Position numbers and translations under genes: made by a program
Shown: piece by piece, positions 35,184-46,978 of the stretch
How positions within the stretch are numbered: the first letter of the stretch is position 1
Layout: each line of letters starts with the position of its first letter
Assembly (NCBI RefSeq): GCF_000276665.1
Contig: NW_004955502.1
Location: forward strand, 2,321,673 to 2,385,672
DNA from: Chinchilla lanigera
Taxonomy: Eukaryota > Chordata > Mammalia > Rodentia > Chinchillidae
DNA length: 64,000 nt
Reading direction: 5' to 3'
The notes under the pieces: generated by a model
Told to the model about the DNA's origin: nothing
Seen by the model: the letters and a program-made list of their open reading frames with translations, nothing else
Database searches by the model: none

Positions 35184-36096
35184 TGTAGGCTTTCTGTTTC
35201 CTTGGCTTTAGCAAAAGCATCTTTGTACAATTCGAAAGAAGGGGAAGCACAAAATGACAGAGAGTAAAATGGTGGCAGTGGTAGTAGAGCTAGGTATGAA
35301 AAACATAAACAGCAAATTATGGAGCTTCTCAGAAGAAAAGGAAAGGCTGCAGCAAGGAGAAGGGAGAGAAGGCAGAGCCATGAACTTCAGAATAGAGGCA
35401 AACAAGCATCCTATAGAGCAGTCCCTTCGTCCCTGCAGGCACAGAGAAAAACTGCACCTTCTTTTCCCAGTTGCATGCATGTTCTCTTCACTAACTGATC
35501 GACACAGCATGTTATGTTGGGCTCTGCTTCTGGTTCTGCTTATCCATCAGTGAACAAATGGAGAATAGATGGAGGGAGTCAAGGAAGGAAGGAAGCAAGC
35601 ATTCAAGGCCAAGGATGATGGTGGTTTGTCTAAGGGTGTTTCCTTGTGTGAATAAAGAAGTGTTTCCTGTCATTGTGGAGATCACCATATGGTAAAAGAA
35701 GATACTAAGCAAGCAAACACAAAACTGTTAAAGTGCTACAAATTCTTAAAGCTGGGAGTGAGAATAGAAGAAGATGCCAGAAAGTCTCTATGAAAAGGCA
35801 GAAGGGTTAGATCCAAGTGAGGTAGGTAGACAGCATGCAGGAGGAGCACAAGATGTTGGAGAGAGAGCCACGGCAGAAGTTAAAGCAAGTGCAAAAGCCC
35901 TGACATCTGCTATATAAGTGGACAGAGGTAGTTGGAAAAAATGCACAAGCAGAGGATGAAGAGAGATGATGTTCAATAAAATATTCAGAGATCAATCCTA
36001 CAGGGCTTGAAGGCCAATGCCAAACTTCTGAGGCTTCTGTTAAACACCATGGGAAGTCACTGGGAGATGTAAAGACAAGACAATTATCTATTCTTT
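35184..36096. other. Unique sequence; likely ancient repeat at 35840-36070
   Basis: 35840-36070 includes agtgcaaaagccctgac, tacagggcttgaaggcc and catgggaagtcactggg, a wording I associate with an old mammal-wide interspersed repeat whose name I cannot fix. Overlapping frames of 62-100 codons carry no domain. Confidence 0.35.
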
Positions 36097-36175
36097 TCAA
36101 TTGACACACATTAATTGTACCTATTACTGAGACTCAGTGTGACATTTCAATATATGCATTGCTATGTGGGAAATG
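36097..36175 (-). mobile_element. L1M 3' UTR fragment
   Basis: The text ttgacacacattaattgtac, actcagtgtgacatttcaa and tatatgcattgc matches the old L1 3' UTR word order seen antisense (attgtacatatttatggggtac, agtgtgatgttttgata). Short and diverged. Confidence 0.5.
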
Positions 36176-37615
36176 GATAGAGATAGTCAAAAAAGGTAAT
36201 AAGCTAAATATTCTGGCCAAGGGATGATCACAGATTGAGTAAGGGTGTTTTCTTGTGTGGGAAGCTGTATGAAGTTATGATAGCAATTACTGAATGAAAG
36301 ACATGTGGGAAGAGCAAGTTTGAGGGACAGAACTCTAAAGGTTACTCTGGAACACATTATATTTGAGATGCTTGTGAAAAATGCAAAACTGTGGGCAACA
36401 TAGAGGTATCAAGAACATGGAACAAAGTTAGACATATGGATTTGAATAACTTAGATACAACTAAAAAGTGATATTTAAAACAATGAAAATGCATGAGATT
36501 AACAAAGAAATGTGCAGCTAGAAAAAAAAAAAAAAAAAAGCTAAGATGGAGCTTCGATAATTCCACTGATAGAGATCCACTTCTATCTAGCTAATCCCAA
36601 AGAACTCACGTAAGTGATCCATGCCACCTGCAATTACCCTAAGATGAGAAAACTGAGAGCCCACTGTTAGACAAACTGGAAACCCTACAGTTGCGTGTCT
36701 TGTGCTGTTGACAGATACACTGACAGCTCTATGAGTTTCATAGCCCAGGAAGTCTAGATCAATAAGGACAACCAGTTATTGGCTGGTTATTATGTATCAT
36801 ACATTAAAAGTAATGCATGCATTTTGAGTGCATTAGAAGTCACTGGGCTTTGGGGAACAGTGGCCAAACACGAGAAAAGAACAACAACAAAAGCAAGATC
36901 TACAACACTGGGGCCAGGCAGCTGCATCCCAGCAGCAAGAATCATGGACAGCAGAAAATGTCACATCCTGGATCTCTGTGTTCAGCAAGTGTAACACTGA
37001 CTCTTGCCATCTCCCACTTTGATCTAAATAAGACCACAGGATTCTTTGCCTGTTCTTGGGTGGGAGAGCCCCAAGAAGATTCTAGGTTTGGGCTAGGAGG
37101 ACAGAAGAGTATTTAGAGGAGATGCTATCATAAGTGTGCACAGAGCTGATAGAATAGACCTCATAGGTTTAAAATATAGTTGATATGTTAACTCAGATAC
37201 AACAAAAAGTAAATTTTTCTCTTACCCTCTTCTAATCTTTTCTACTGTGTTTCCCATCCCTTCCATGGGTGGTGGAGAGGGCAAGCTCCTATCTCACAAA
37301 CAGTGAGACAAAACACTTTCCTAATTATAGGGCTGACATGCATGTGGTATGGGTAAAGCCACATTAATGCAACACTACCCTTCAAGAAACCCATCAGAGA
37401 GCATGTGGGGGCCATGCCTTCTAGGCCAGTGAATCTCTTCAAATAGTCTTCTTTCTGATCAGTTTAACCTGTATATCTTCTCTTACTTATGGTCTTTATA
37501 TCTCTAAACAGCTTTGGCTACTTCTTGGTGATTCATTCTATTAAGAATGTTCTGAATCTTGTCATCTATTGTTTCCAACATTGAGTTCACACCTAGAACT
37601 CCTAGACAAGATAGC
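36176..37615. other. Unique sequence, nothing recognised
   Basis: A poly(A) run of about 19 lies at 36521-36539. No coding region or repeat family is certain. Confidence 0.35.
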
Positions 37616-37617
37616 AA

Positions 37618-37740
37618 CCCACTAAATAAATCTTTTGGGACAGATGAGAAAATTGAGGCACAAAGAAAGTGACTGGCCCTAGGCACATGTTAATAAGTGA
37701 CAGAATGAAATGAGGGCTAAGCTCTGTTGAACACTTCATT
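37618..37740 (+). repeat. MIR SINE
   Basis: MIR core in order: gacagatgagaaaattgagg, cacaaagaaagtgactggcc, taggcacatgttaataagtg and acagaatgaaatgagggc. Well recognisable for such an old family. Confidence 0.75.
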
Positions 37741-37883
37741 TGTTACAGTTGCACTAGAGTCATCCACGTTTAAGAAATCAGCCCAAGTCGAATTGATTTC
37801 TATATTAACCATGTTAATAAACTAATTATTAGTAATTTCAACCTGAGATATAAATCAGAATTACTTTTTAAAGCTACAGAAGG

Positions 37884-37968
37884 GGGCTAAGGATATAGCT
37901 TGGTGGTAGGGTACTTGTTTAGCATATATGAGACCCTGAGTTCAATCTCCAGCACCATAAAAAAATTT
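37884..37968 (+). repeat. Old ID SINE
   Basis: ggggctaaggatatagcttg, gtggtagggtacttg, accctgagttcaatctcc and agcaccat, then A-rich. General rodent ID wording with many changes from the young subfamily. Confidence 0.75.
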
Positions 37969-38274
37969 TTTTAAACCCCATAGATGCCTTTACCGTAATT
38001 CCAGTATTCTGATTCAAAATTCTGGGGAATTTTTAATGAGGAAACTCTTGGGTTAAGGTTTCATGTTTTATTTAGTATCACATCTGACAGTCTTATGGTG
38101 TACAAGGCATGTCCATTAATAAACCTGCTAAGAAATCTGTAAACCTAGGAATGAAAATAGATAATAGATAATAGATAAAAGATATTGAAGGTAAAATAGA
38201 ACAGGAAAGTATGTCATAAGAGTGTAAGTCATTTGAGCAAACAAAGAATTAGGGCTCTTTCTGTAAGCAAATTA

Positions 38275-38381
38275 CATTTTTTAAAATTTTTTTTTAATTT
38301 TTTTTCCCGTACAGGGAATCGAACACATGACCTCGCACTTGCCAGACAGGAGCTGTGCTGCTGAGCTAAATCCCCAGCCCC
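38275..38381 (-). repeat. ID SINE with about 15-bp target duplication
   Basis: Antisense ID: T-rich tail, cccgtacagggaatcgaac, atgacctcgcacttgcc, gctgagctaaatccccagcc. Flanks tctgtaagcaaatta (38260-38274) and tctgtaagcagatta (38382-38396) match at 14 of 15 positions. Confidence 0.9.
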
Positions 38382-38396
38382 TCTGTAAGCAGATTA

Positions 38397-38966
38397 TGAA
38401 TCCTGCACAGAGATGGTAAAGGAGCATTTGTATACTTCATGCAGTCGGACATCTGCCTGGGTTCTGCCTGAACTGATCCAAACGTGGCTTAGGTAAACTC
38501 TTAATTTGCCTTGCTCACATCCTCATATTTTCAGAGCAATGAAAGCCAGAGGATTTCTGATTTAAAATGGCACTCATTAACAATCCTTAATGGTGATCTC
38601 CTATCTTTAAACTGAAGTTCTTATAAAGACATAGGCAGAAAAAGTTGAAAACAAAACACCATCTAAAAATTAAGACTGACAGATGACTTAAAGGAAACAT
38701 TTAGAAAGAATCTTCATAAAGCTCAGGAGAGTGATTCTATTTTTACTTAAGCTGACCTCCAAGTATAAACCTGAACAGATTTAGTCATGACTCAAGTAGA
38801 CAAAGAAACTGAAAGATGTAGTCCAACATCTCATCTTTTAAAACCTACAGTGAGTAGACAGCATGTGTTTTAAAAATAAGTAAGGAGGAAAGAACCAACA
38901 TGAGACCTATAAAATAGCATTTCTTAATAAATTTAAGGTTATAGATTTTATTTTACAAAGACTACT
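38397..38966. other. Unique sequence, nothing recognised
   Basis: No repeat or coding signature recognised. Possibly the flank of the old L1 resumed at 39361. Confidence 0.35.
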
Positions 38967-39360
38967 TGTCTTGTTACTTTTTCATTGAGAGGACAAAATA
39001 CCCAACATGCATGAGTTAAAGAAGGAAAGGTTCATTTTGGCTCACAGTTTCCCAGCGGGCTCCAAAGCAGGGCAACGTGGTAGAGAAGCATGACATAGGA
39101 GAAACAGTCCACGGCAGGGCAGGCAGAAAGCAGCAAGCGGCAACATGGAGCCCTTTTATCTCATCCAGCCTAAAAGCCTATTTGTTGGTGTCATCCACAC
39201 CCACTATGGGCCTTTCCATTACCCACATCCAGAATGATGATAATCACTGGACCAATTATCACATACCTATATCCATATTTACATACCTTAGATTTAGCCA
39301 CCTCCAAAAACCTCCATCTACAAGTGTATGAGGGTTTGGGAGGATATTTAAGCCACAACA
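38967..39360 (-). mobile_element. MaLR solo LTR
   Basis: Antisense LTR: tgtcttgttactttttcattg, gaggacaaaatacccaac, ggttcattttggctcacag, then ggataatttaagccacaaca-type 3' side. About 394 bp, no internal region. It abuts old L1 text on its right. Confidence 0.72.
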
Positions 39361-39640
39361 CCACTTTATCTGCATTCCATAAGTTTTAATATGTATTTTG
39401 GTTGTTGCTCAGTTCTAAAAACTATAACCCATATGTTTTCTGGGAATGTATTTTTCAGTTTTCAAACAGATACATTTTTAATTCTTTCTTTCTGTTGTTG
39501 ATTTCTAATTAAATTGTTTTAAGAAAACAGAAAATGCTCCATATGATATTTAATCTTTGATATTTGTTGAGACTACTTGTGAGCTAGTGTGCAATCAATG
39601 TGTACTAGAAATGGTATGTTTTATCTTGTTCCTATTATTT
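39361..39640 (-). mobile_element. Old L1M ORF2 fragment
   Basis: Antisense ORF2 words: gcattccataagttttaata, ttctttctgttgttgatttc, taattaaattg, and gtgagctagtgtgc. They follow the order found in other L1 copies of this window (for example 25795-26050). Highly diverged. Confidence 0.6.
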
Positions 39641-39699
39641 TTGTGATTCATTTTTAGATCAATATTATTGACCTATAGCCAGTCCAGATATAACAGAAA

Positions 39700-39885
39700 A
39701 ATTGTAAAATTTCACATTACCAAGTGTGAACAAGAAACCCAAGGGACCAGACAAACTTGATTTTAGGTTTTAGAGGGAGTATGGCCCTGCCAGAACTTTA
39801 GACTTACAGCCTTCTAAACTGAGAAAATACATTTCTGGTGTTCTAAGCCATCTGCTCTGTGGTACTTTGCTATGTGAGTCATAGA
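39700..39885 (+). mobile_element. MLT1-type MaLR LTR, 3' end
   Basis: The text gagggagtatggccctgcc, agaactttagacttacagcc, gagaaaatacatttctggtg and ttctaagccatctgctctg, then ggtactttgctatg, is the typical MLT1 LTR 3' half. The 5' half is not clear. Confidence 0.68.
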
Positions 39886-39899
39886 AATTTTTCACAGAG

Positions 39900-42370
39900 A
39901 TGTTTGCAGATATTTTCAAGTAAAACCAAAGAAGAGTTTATAGAGCATCAAAATGTAGGAGAATTTAAAATAATATTTTTGAATTAAAAGTGGAATAAAG
40001 ATCTAGTTGGAAACAATGAATTTTATTTTATCAAAAGTAAAACGAGTGAAATATTCAAATCCATTGGAACTCAATGCCTATGCTCAGTTCTGAAAAATCA
40101 AAAACCATTGAAGAATATTTTGCATTTCTAGATTCATAAATAAAGTATAGTATACTGAATATATGGTAAACAGTTATACTTTCTCTAATATATCTCAGGC
40201 CTTTTGCCTTAGAACTCCCTAATGTAGTAACTGTGTGCTGTGCCCTTATTAAATCTTGAATTACATAGTTAACAATTGCATGAGATATATGTGTGTAGCT
40301 AACAACACTAACTATGAAGAAGGTTAGCCAAGCTTTCCTTTCAGATATCAGGTCTTTGATTTATTTTATTTGCTTAATAATGAGACCAAGGAAGGGCTAA
40401 TTACTAGTGTACAAGATTTTAGCAATCATTTTTTCAAAGGAAGAAAAAAGCCATTTGGAAATTAGAAATATCTATTATAGCAAACTGAGCAATCACATTT
40501 CTTTTTTAATAGCGCAAAATCAGACACATCATTAACCCTTATTATGGTAACATCTGAATGAGTTGACATCATTTATGTCCTTGGATTACTTAGAGTAATA
40601 AATATGTTTTTAAAAACCAGATAAATTTTTCTCAGAAAAAAAAGTACATCTGTATAAACTGCTTTTTAAGTGTTGGAATTTTTACTTTAGGTGGCTATTT
40701 TTGCAATAATAAAATATGAAAATTGTTGTCATATTTAAGATTTCAGAGACCTAACTATAGAAGATTAATAATGCTTCTATATACCAATGAGTCACAAATT
40801 GAGTAAGCTACTGAAAATTCCAAATCCAAACAGAAAAAAATTCAAATCTATCTGTGCTACATATGCATATAATGAAATAATCAATCACATTGTCTATATA
40901 CATAATTGATATGCAGTGAAACTGGCAACTTAATAAGGTTGCCAATCAATAATATGTCAAATTAAGAAAAGATATCAACATTCTAATATTCTTATCACAT
41001 TTTGTGTAGCCTTGTCAATGAAATTAAGGATTCATTAATTCTAAATTATTTGCATTTGCCTGAATTTAAATGCAAAATTCTAGTAGTCAATACAAATGTT
41101 GACTTATTTCTATGATTAAACATATATTAATCTTGTACAACTAGACTCTGTTTAGTTATACAAGACTAATATATGTATCACTTGTACAATATAAGAAAAT
41201 GTTCACGGATTTAAGTATATACACCACACTATTCATTGACTGCCAGCCGTTATTGGAGGACCTTTAGTTAGAAGGGGTTATTGTCCCGATGGAGGTCTCC
41301 CACATAAGCCATCGGGGAACATTTTGAAATAATCTCATAAATGTGCTGTCTTCCTTGTTACCAGTTTGATAATACAATAGTTCTGTCTCCTTCTAATTCC
41401 GATTTAATCATATATGTCCCCTAACATAATGTTACATAGACTGAATCACCATTTATGCAGTGAACTTTTCAGGAGGAAAAGGTTTTCCTCTATTCTTTCA
41501 GTTGGAGTATCTGGGACAACTGAATTAAACTGACAAAAAGCAGACAGAGAGCAGAAATAGTGTACTCAGATATAAACTGGAGTTAACAAAAAGGTAGGTA
41601 GCTCACCAGTGGGTACAATTAGAAACTCATAGATCTACCGTAGTAGGAGAAAAGGAAGGGCAGAGGAAAGGCTTATGTAGGAAGAACAAATAAGTTTCTT
41701 TAGGAAAGGCAAATGTGCTAGTAGGAGAACAAAGGAAGATAGGAAAGTCTGTGATGTTTGTTCATGTGCATGAGAGCCGACTCTGCCTTTTGGGTCATGC
41801 ACCTGCCCGAAAGAGTGGACTTATGGTACTTTTATCTGGGAGTCTCTACCCTGGTAATAGACTTGCCCCAAGGGAAAATTTGGGGAAGCCTCATCTCACA
41901 GAAGTTTCTGCTATTAGTCAGATTTGGGAAGCTTCTGAAAGCTTCCTTGTCCTCTGTTTATCTTCCAGTGTCTTCAGGTTAAGATAATCAAATCAACTTT
42001 GAAGTTCTGAGTGAATCCCCATAGATGTGCACAGGAATTAAAACTTAGCCATACTTATACCATGGATAAAATGTCAAGAATATGTTAAGTAAAAATCAAA
42101 ATGAACTGAGAAAGTACATGTACAATATATCAACACACTACAGCATGGCTGCCTTCCCATCAGTGGACGTCACCAACAGAATCTAAATCCAGCCTTGACA
42201 AAAAGAGCTTTAACACACTGACCAACATTTGGAGGCATGACTTGAAATGATCACAGTGTATTCCCTGTGGCATCCCACTGCTGAATCAAGAGATTTAAGT
42301 TAAAACTTTAACAGGTTCTTATGAAGTTTTAGACCCTTACTCCTTTTAAGCCATCTTTTAAAAATCATTC
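39900..42370. other. AT-rich unique sequence
   Basis: Long AT-rich stretch without recognised element. 41220-41330 is distinct: it has a stem cccgatgg/ccatcggg around a 16-nt loop (41285-41316). Frames at 41715-41987 (74-90 codons) carry no domain. Confidence 0.35.
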
Positions 42371-42374
42371 CCCT

Positions 42375-42487
42375 TTCTCTTGAAACTATAAGCTCCTCAA
42401 AGCAGGTATCATAACTCATTTCTGTATCCTCCAAGTCTATCCCAATGTTCATTAACACTTAGCAGACCCTCAGTACTATTTAAAACT
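42375..42487 (+). repeat. L2 LINE 3' end
   Basis: aactataagctcctcaaagc, aggtatcataactcatttctg, tatcctccaagtctatccc and taacacttagcagaccctc follow the L2 tail pattern (aagctccttgagggcagg ... gtatccccagcacctag...ctcaataaat). Confidence 0.7.
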
Positions 42488-42590
42488 CATTGTCATCTGA
42501 GGTTATGTTTGCAATACCTAGAGATTATTTTCACCTGAGAAAGAGACTGACATATTTATTAAATGAGCCTGTTATTTAAAAGTCATTTGA

Positions 42591-42700
42591 GGGGCTGGGG
42601 ATTTAGCTCAGCGGCAAAAGCGCCTGCCTCGCAAGCGCAAGGTCGTGAGTTCGGTTCCCGGTACCGGAGAAAAACCAAAAAAAAAATAAATAAATAAAAA
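42591..42700 (+). repeat. ID SINE (left part of composite)
   Basis: Full-length young ID: ggggctggggatttagctc, gcctcgcaagcgcaagg, gagttcggttcccgg, taccggagaaaaacc, then an A/TAAA-rich tail. Its left flank aaaagtcatttga (42578-42590) recurs only after the second ID (42979-42991), so it belongs to one composite insertion. Confidence 0.93.
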
Positions 42701-42711
42701 AAAATAAATTG

Positions 42712-42789
42712 CCAGGTGTGGTGGTGCTCGTATGTAATCTTTGCGAGTTTGAGGCCAGCCTGGGCTACAAAGTGAGCTCAAGATTTGTC
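42712..42789 (+). repeat. B1 SINE, internally deleted, running into the gap
   Basis: ccaggtgtggtggtgctcg, atgtaatctttgcgagtttg, aggccagcctgggctac and aaagtgagctcaag. The middle of B1 (ggaggcagaggcagg block) is missing and the 3' end is lost in the N gap. Confidence 0.85.
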
Positions 42790-42889
42790 NNNNNNNNNNN
42801 NNNNNNNNNNNNNNNNNNNNNNNNNNNNNNNNNNNNNNNNNNNNNNNNNNNNNNNNNNNNNNNNNNNNNNNNNNNNNNNNNNNNNNNNN
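42790..42889. other. Assembly gap (100 N)
   Basis: Exactly 100 N, the usual placeholder for a gap of unknown size. It lies between a B1 and an ID whose sequence nearly repeats the ID at 42591, so repeat collapse is the likely cause. Confidence 0.99.
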
Positions 42890-42978
42890 TAGCTCAGCGG
42901 CAAAAGCGCCTGCCTCGCAAGCGCAAGGTCGTGAGTTCGGTTCCCGGTACCGGAGAAAAACCAAAAAAAAAAAAAAAA
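42890..42978 (+). repeat. ID SINE (right part of composite)
   Basis: Starts abruptly at tagctcagcggc after the gap, then is identical to the left ID through ccggagaaaaacc, including the shared variant gcctcgcaagcgc. Ends in a pure A tail and the second copy of the target duplication. Confidence 0.92.
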
Positions 42979-43034
42979 AAAAGTCATTTGATGTTATTTA
43001 GAAACAAGGTTCATTTCCAGCAGTATTAGTTGTT

Positions 43035-43090
43035 AGCCATTCATTCATTCATTCATCCAAACACATGACCAATGCCTATTATAAGCTTGA
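43035..43090 (-). repeat. (CATT)n and probable L2 tail, antisense
   Basis: attcattcattcattcatcc followed by aatgcctattataagc resembles the antisense L2 3' end (attcattcaacaaatattt...gagcacctactatg). Short. Confidence 0.4.
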
Positions 43091-44430
43091 ATTACTACTT
43101 TGAATATAAACAATTTCCAAAGGAAAAGAAAACTCTCTTCTCAAGCCATTTAAGGGAGAACACTCTTCTTAAAACATTTAAGGAAGAATTCTCCTGCCCA
43201 ATGCAAAAGGTCTTTCAGGAAAAATATATTTCTGTCTTGTTTTACTAAAGAGGTTTACTTATGCATGTCAGGTGCTATACTAAACAAAAAGGATATTTCA
43301 ATTTTAAATACTCTATTAACAAGGAGTACAAAATTTACACTGATAAACTTAAATGAGCTAAGAATTTATTTAGGAAATATTCAAAAAGAAACTCCAATAT
43401 GCTATATCCTGCTTTAGGAACTGAACAAAAACTATCAGTAATTACCATAAGGAAGTTGGCTGTTGCTTCATTAAATCCAAATTAATATGTTTCTCTTTTG
43501 TCTTCAATATGTGAAGAGTAAAGTTAAATAGATAATTGAACTCTCTATGGAATAACAATGCCAACCAAATTCCTCTGGACTTAGAAAGGCTTCCATACCA
43601 CCACAGTTCTCCACATTGACTACACAGCAGAGTCATTTGTTTTGCGGAGCTTGAAAATATATTTAAGATACACACATCCCACTCTCAGATATTCTGACTT
43701 AATGAGGCTTGGTTGAAACTGGGGTACTGGAATAAGAATCCTTTGCATGGGACAAGGATTCAGTACCCAGTGGCCTTTTCTTCCTGCCCAAAGCCACAGA
43801 CCTCTCTTGTTCATGAGATCAAAATCAGAGGATAGGGAAACGCTGGGAAATGAAGACATTTACTAAATACCATCTGTTTAGCTGTTGTTCATCATTTCTT
43901 TTTCAAACCAACTCTGAAATAATGGTTGGGTTATTTTTTTAACTGCTTTAACCCTCGCTCATATATAGTACTAAGTCCACCATGTCCTTTAACAGTCAAC
44001 ACACGTATCCTCTCCTTAGCTCATCCAGTCAGCCCAAAAATCCAGGAATCTCAGCTCTCACCTGGAAAGAACGTGGCATGCTTTCTTCTTTCCACTTGAG
44101 AACTGGGAAGTTATAAGAACTGCATTTTTTTCTTTAGCATTTCCATGTGCCAAAATGAGAAGAAGTTAAGACAGTGCAAGTTTCAAACTGCCTTGAGCTG
44201 GAGAGGGGGAGAAAAATGAAACTTTTATGGGGATAAGAGAATTTGCATGGTAAGTCACAGTCCTTTGACTTCTACCTTCCTCTATAGGAATGAATATTCA
44301 ATACAAAAATAAATATGTCAATGTCATGTTTACCCAATTCTGGTGAAGCAAGGTATAAATCTCAAATTGTTAACCATCTGCAGAAAATGACTGGATTTTT
44401 CTATCAGAAGCCAAGTAATTAAAATGGAAA
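43091..44430. other. Unique sequence, nothing recognised
   Basis: Frames of 77 and 79 codons on the minus strand (43442-43859) have no domain. No repeat family recognised. Confidence 0.35.
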
Positions 44431-44835
44431 AATGTGTTTAGTGTTCAAAGAAACCGAAGTGTTACTATATTGGATAAGGGAGCGGTCCATGACCACATAA
44501 TGTCATTAAAGTGATTGGAAATTATGTGGTCTCTTAAATTGTTTTATTTCCCTCAGCAGAATATTAATTTCAGGTGAGTAATTTAAATTGCATTAACAGC
44601 AGACTCCTTAAGATGACACTTCATTTACTTTCAAAAGTTGCTGCTGTTGAAGCTATCCCCCCAGTCTGCCATTTCACATTGGTGCTAACTTGCACCAGAT
44701 TGTATATTGTTTTTCTCAAAATACCATAGGGGGTGTCAAAAGCTTTATTGCAAACCTGCTGCTTTATGGGAAAATGCAGTGTAAATAAACCAGAGAGACA
44801 CCTCTGTAAATTGTCCTATTTTGGAGAGAAAATGC
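44431..44835 (+). other. Conserved-looking block with splice-like motif (candidate)
   Basis: Non-repetitive sequence of even complexity, with a strong acceptor-like run gttttatttccctcag ending 44556, 17 nt (cagaatattaatttcag, 44557-44573) and a consensus donor gtgagt at 44574. Such a block could be a non-coding enhancer, a microexon or a recursive splice site if the region is intronic on this strand. Only texture and motif support it. Confidence 0.3.
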
Positions 44836-46885
44836 TTCAATTAGATATATGAAATCAACTGACAGTTTTATGAACCAAATCATTTTGGAAATTTCCTTGA
44901 CACACAGTAGATATCATCACATTCTCAGAGACATATGGTACAGAGTCACAAGAGAGTCAAGGACTGGCAAACTTACACTCAGCAGGAATCTGATCCCAGA
45001 GCCCACCTCTCATTCACTCACAGGTGTCCAGCTGAGACAACTTTCTAAGTTGTCAATTTGATGAAAAAGAAGTATCAAAACAAAACAAATTTTAAAAGAA
45101 AAAAATCATAATGTTTCCTTTTCTTATAAAAATGACATACATAAACTTTCTTCTACTCTTCCATAGCCCTTCATTCTAGTAGCCTGAATAGAAATAATAG
45201 GCCTTCATGTGGAGAACAGCTGAAGCTGGAGATTGATCACACATGCGGGGCTAAGACAAAGCCCACCCCCAGAACACAGGGAGCTGGAGGGGAGCCACTT
45301 AAACAAGCTGTTCCAGATCACAAACAAGTTGCTAGGCAGGGGGGTTGAAATTGACATCAACCTCTAGAAGGTATAAACAAAAGCTCTGCAGTCCTTGGCC
45401 AGTTCCTTTCCTCCCAGCTGGAGAGAGGGCTCCACCTGACCTCAGCTTTCTGTCTCTTTTATTTCTCCATCCTCTAGCCATCCCTCTGCCCCACCCCAGA
45501 AACTCTGAGAGCTGCTCAAGATGCAGCAATTAGAGGCTAGGCAAGCAGTCTGACAACTACAAGGTTATGGACACGGTTGTATAAGCAAGTTTTACTGGGA
45601 TCCTAAACACCAACTAGTAATATAGATGATCATTTGCAGAAGAGGAACAGCTTCATGGATGACCAAGTGAGATTATTAAATTGTTCAAGAAACTTAAAGC
45701 CAGTAGCAAATATATTATAGAATTTGAATTTACCTCTAACCTCTCAAGCCCTTCTCAAGTAAAGAATATATTCTTAATTGGATACAACATAATCATTGAT
45801 TTGATTCTCTACTCTTCATTAAATAACCCTAGTTTTTTTTATTTGCTTATACCTTGTCTTTTCTATTATTAAAATTTGCAAACACCTTAAGAAATATGTA
45901 ATATTCACTTTATTTATACTGCAAGACCTTTGCTTTTGTGACCATAAATCTTTCTGACTTGCTTTCCTTTTCTCCTATAAGTTCCCCTGTTTGTGCTAAT
46001 CGTCACCTATGATTTGTACCCCCCTGAAGTCTGCTTTTTAGCTGCTGATTTCCAGGGTTACCACTGCTTTTTTCTTCCATGGTATTCCAATGGTGACCAA
46101 GTCACCTGCTATGATTCTCTGCTATCTCTGTTTATCAGCTGTTCCTGAATCAAGCTTGCATATTTTGGAACCATCTTCCCAGCCAGGCAGCTTCCAGGCA
46201 TAGCTGACTGCTGACTTGACTAAGCATATCTAACTCTCTTTTATTGCAGGATAGAACAGAACAGATTCTCTCCTTTTTGAGAGGGGAAAAGTCCACTATC
46301 CCCAGGAGAGTACCAGCAGGTACGACACACCCAAACTCTGAGTTTATAGTGCTACCTGTTTACTTTTCTGTGAGTTATCACTGCCAGTGCAGTGAAACTG
46401 CCCAGCCATATGAAGCAGCAAAGCAGCCTGCCATAAAAAGGGCCCTAGAGGTACATATGCATTGCTCTAACACCCTAAAAGGGAGAAATTTTAAAACCTC
46501 TAAGGAAATGCTGCCAAAGAATCTAATTACACAGCAGGAGCCCAATATCCAAGGAAGGAATGTACATGTGGGATACTGAGAATAGGTATTTCTTAAATCA
46601 TAGGTAATCTGGTTAGCTTTGTTGAAGGCATTTTAAAAAGTAATCAAAAGAGGCAAACACATTCTCTTTCTTATATTAATTACAAATACAATCACGTGTT
46701 TTATCTTTTGACAAAAGCTGCCAAAATCTCCAGAACACACTGGCTTGTTTCTTCCATGTTAATTACCTGAAGCATAGAATCAAAAGAAGCCATGAATAGT
46801 TTTAAGACCAACTTAGCTATAGCAACTTTACTGGAACTCCTTCCTTTATTATGTTGCTTTTAGGATGTTTCTTTATAAAACGATT
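44836..46885. other. Unique sequence; LTR-like patch at 45230-45545
   Basis: 45230-45545 is GC-richer with a TATA-like ggtataaacaaaagctctg and CT-rich downstream, reminiscent of an LTR, unnamed. A 111-codon plus frame at 46244-46579 has no domain. The rest is unremarkable. Confidence 0.33.
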
Positions 46886-46978
46886 ACAAGGGCTCAGGGT
46901 ATAACTCAATAGTAAAGCACTTGCCTAACATGTACATGGCCTGGGTTCAATCACAAGCAGGACAAAATAAATAAGCAA
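46886..46978 (+). repeat. Old ID SINE
   Basis: agggctcagggtataactc, agtaaagcacttgcc, catggcctgggttcaatc, then an A-rich tail of aaataa and aaagtaa units. Diverged general rodent ID. Confidence 0.72.

Noticed and set aside
42608..43029. Frames of 69-118 codons reading through the N gap
   Set aside because: They consist of ID/B1 sequence and undetermined residues; translation across N is meaningless.
43036..43056. CRISPR-like or tandem-repeat array
   Set aside because: It is a short (CATT)n run; no spaced direct repeats exist anywhere in this eukaryotic window.
46244..46579. 111-codon plus-strand frame
   Set aside because: No recognisable domain, signal peptide or repeat relation; treated as a chance frame.
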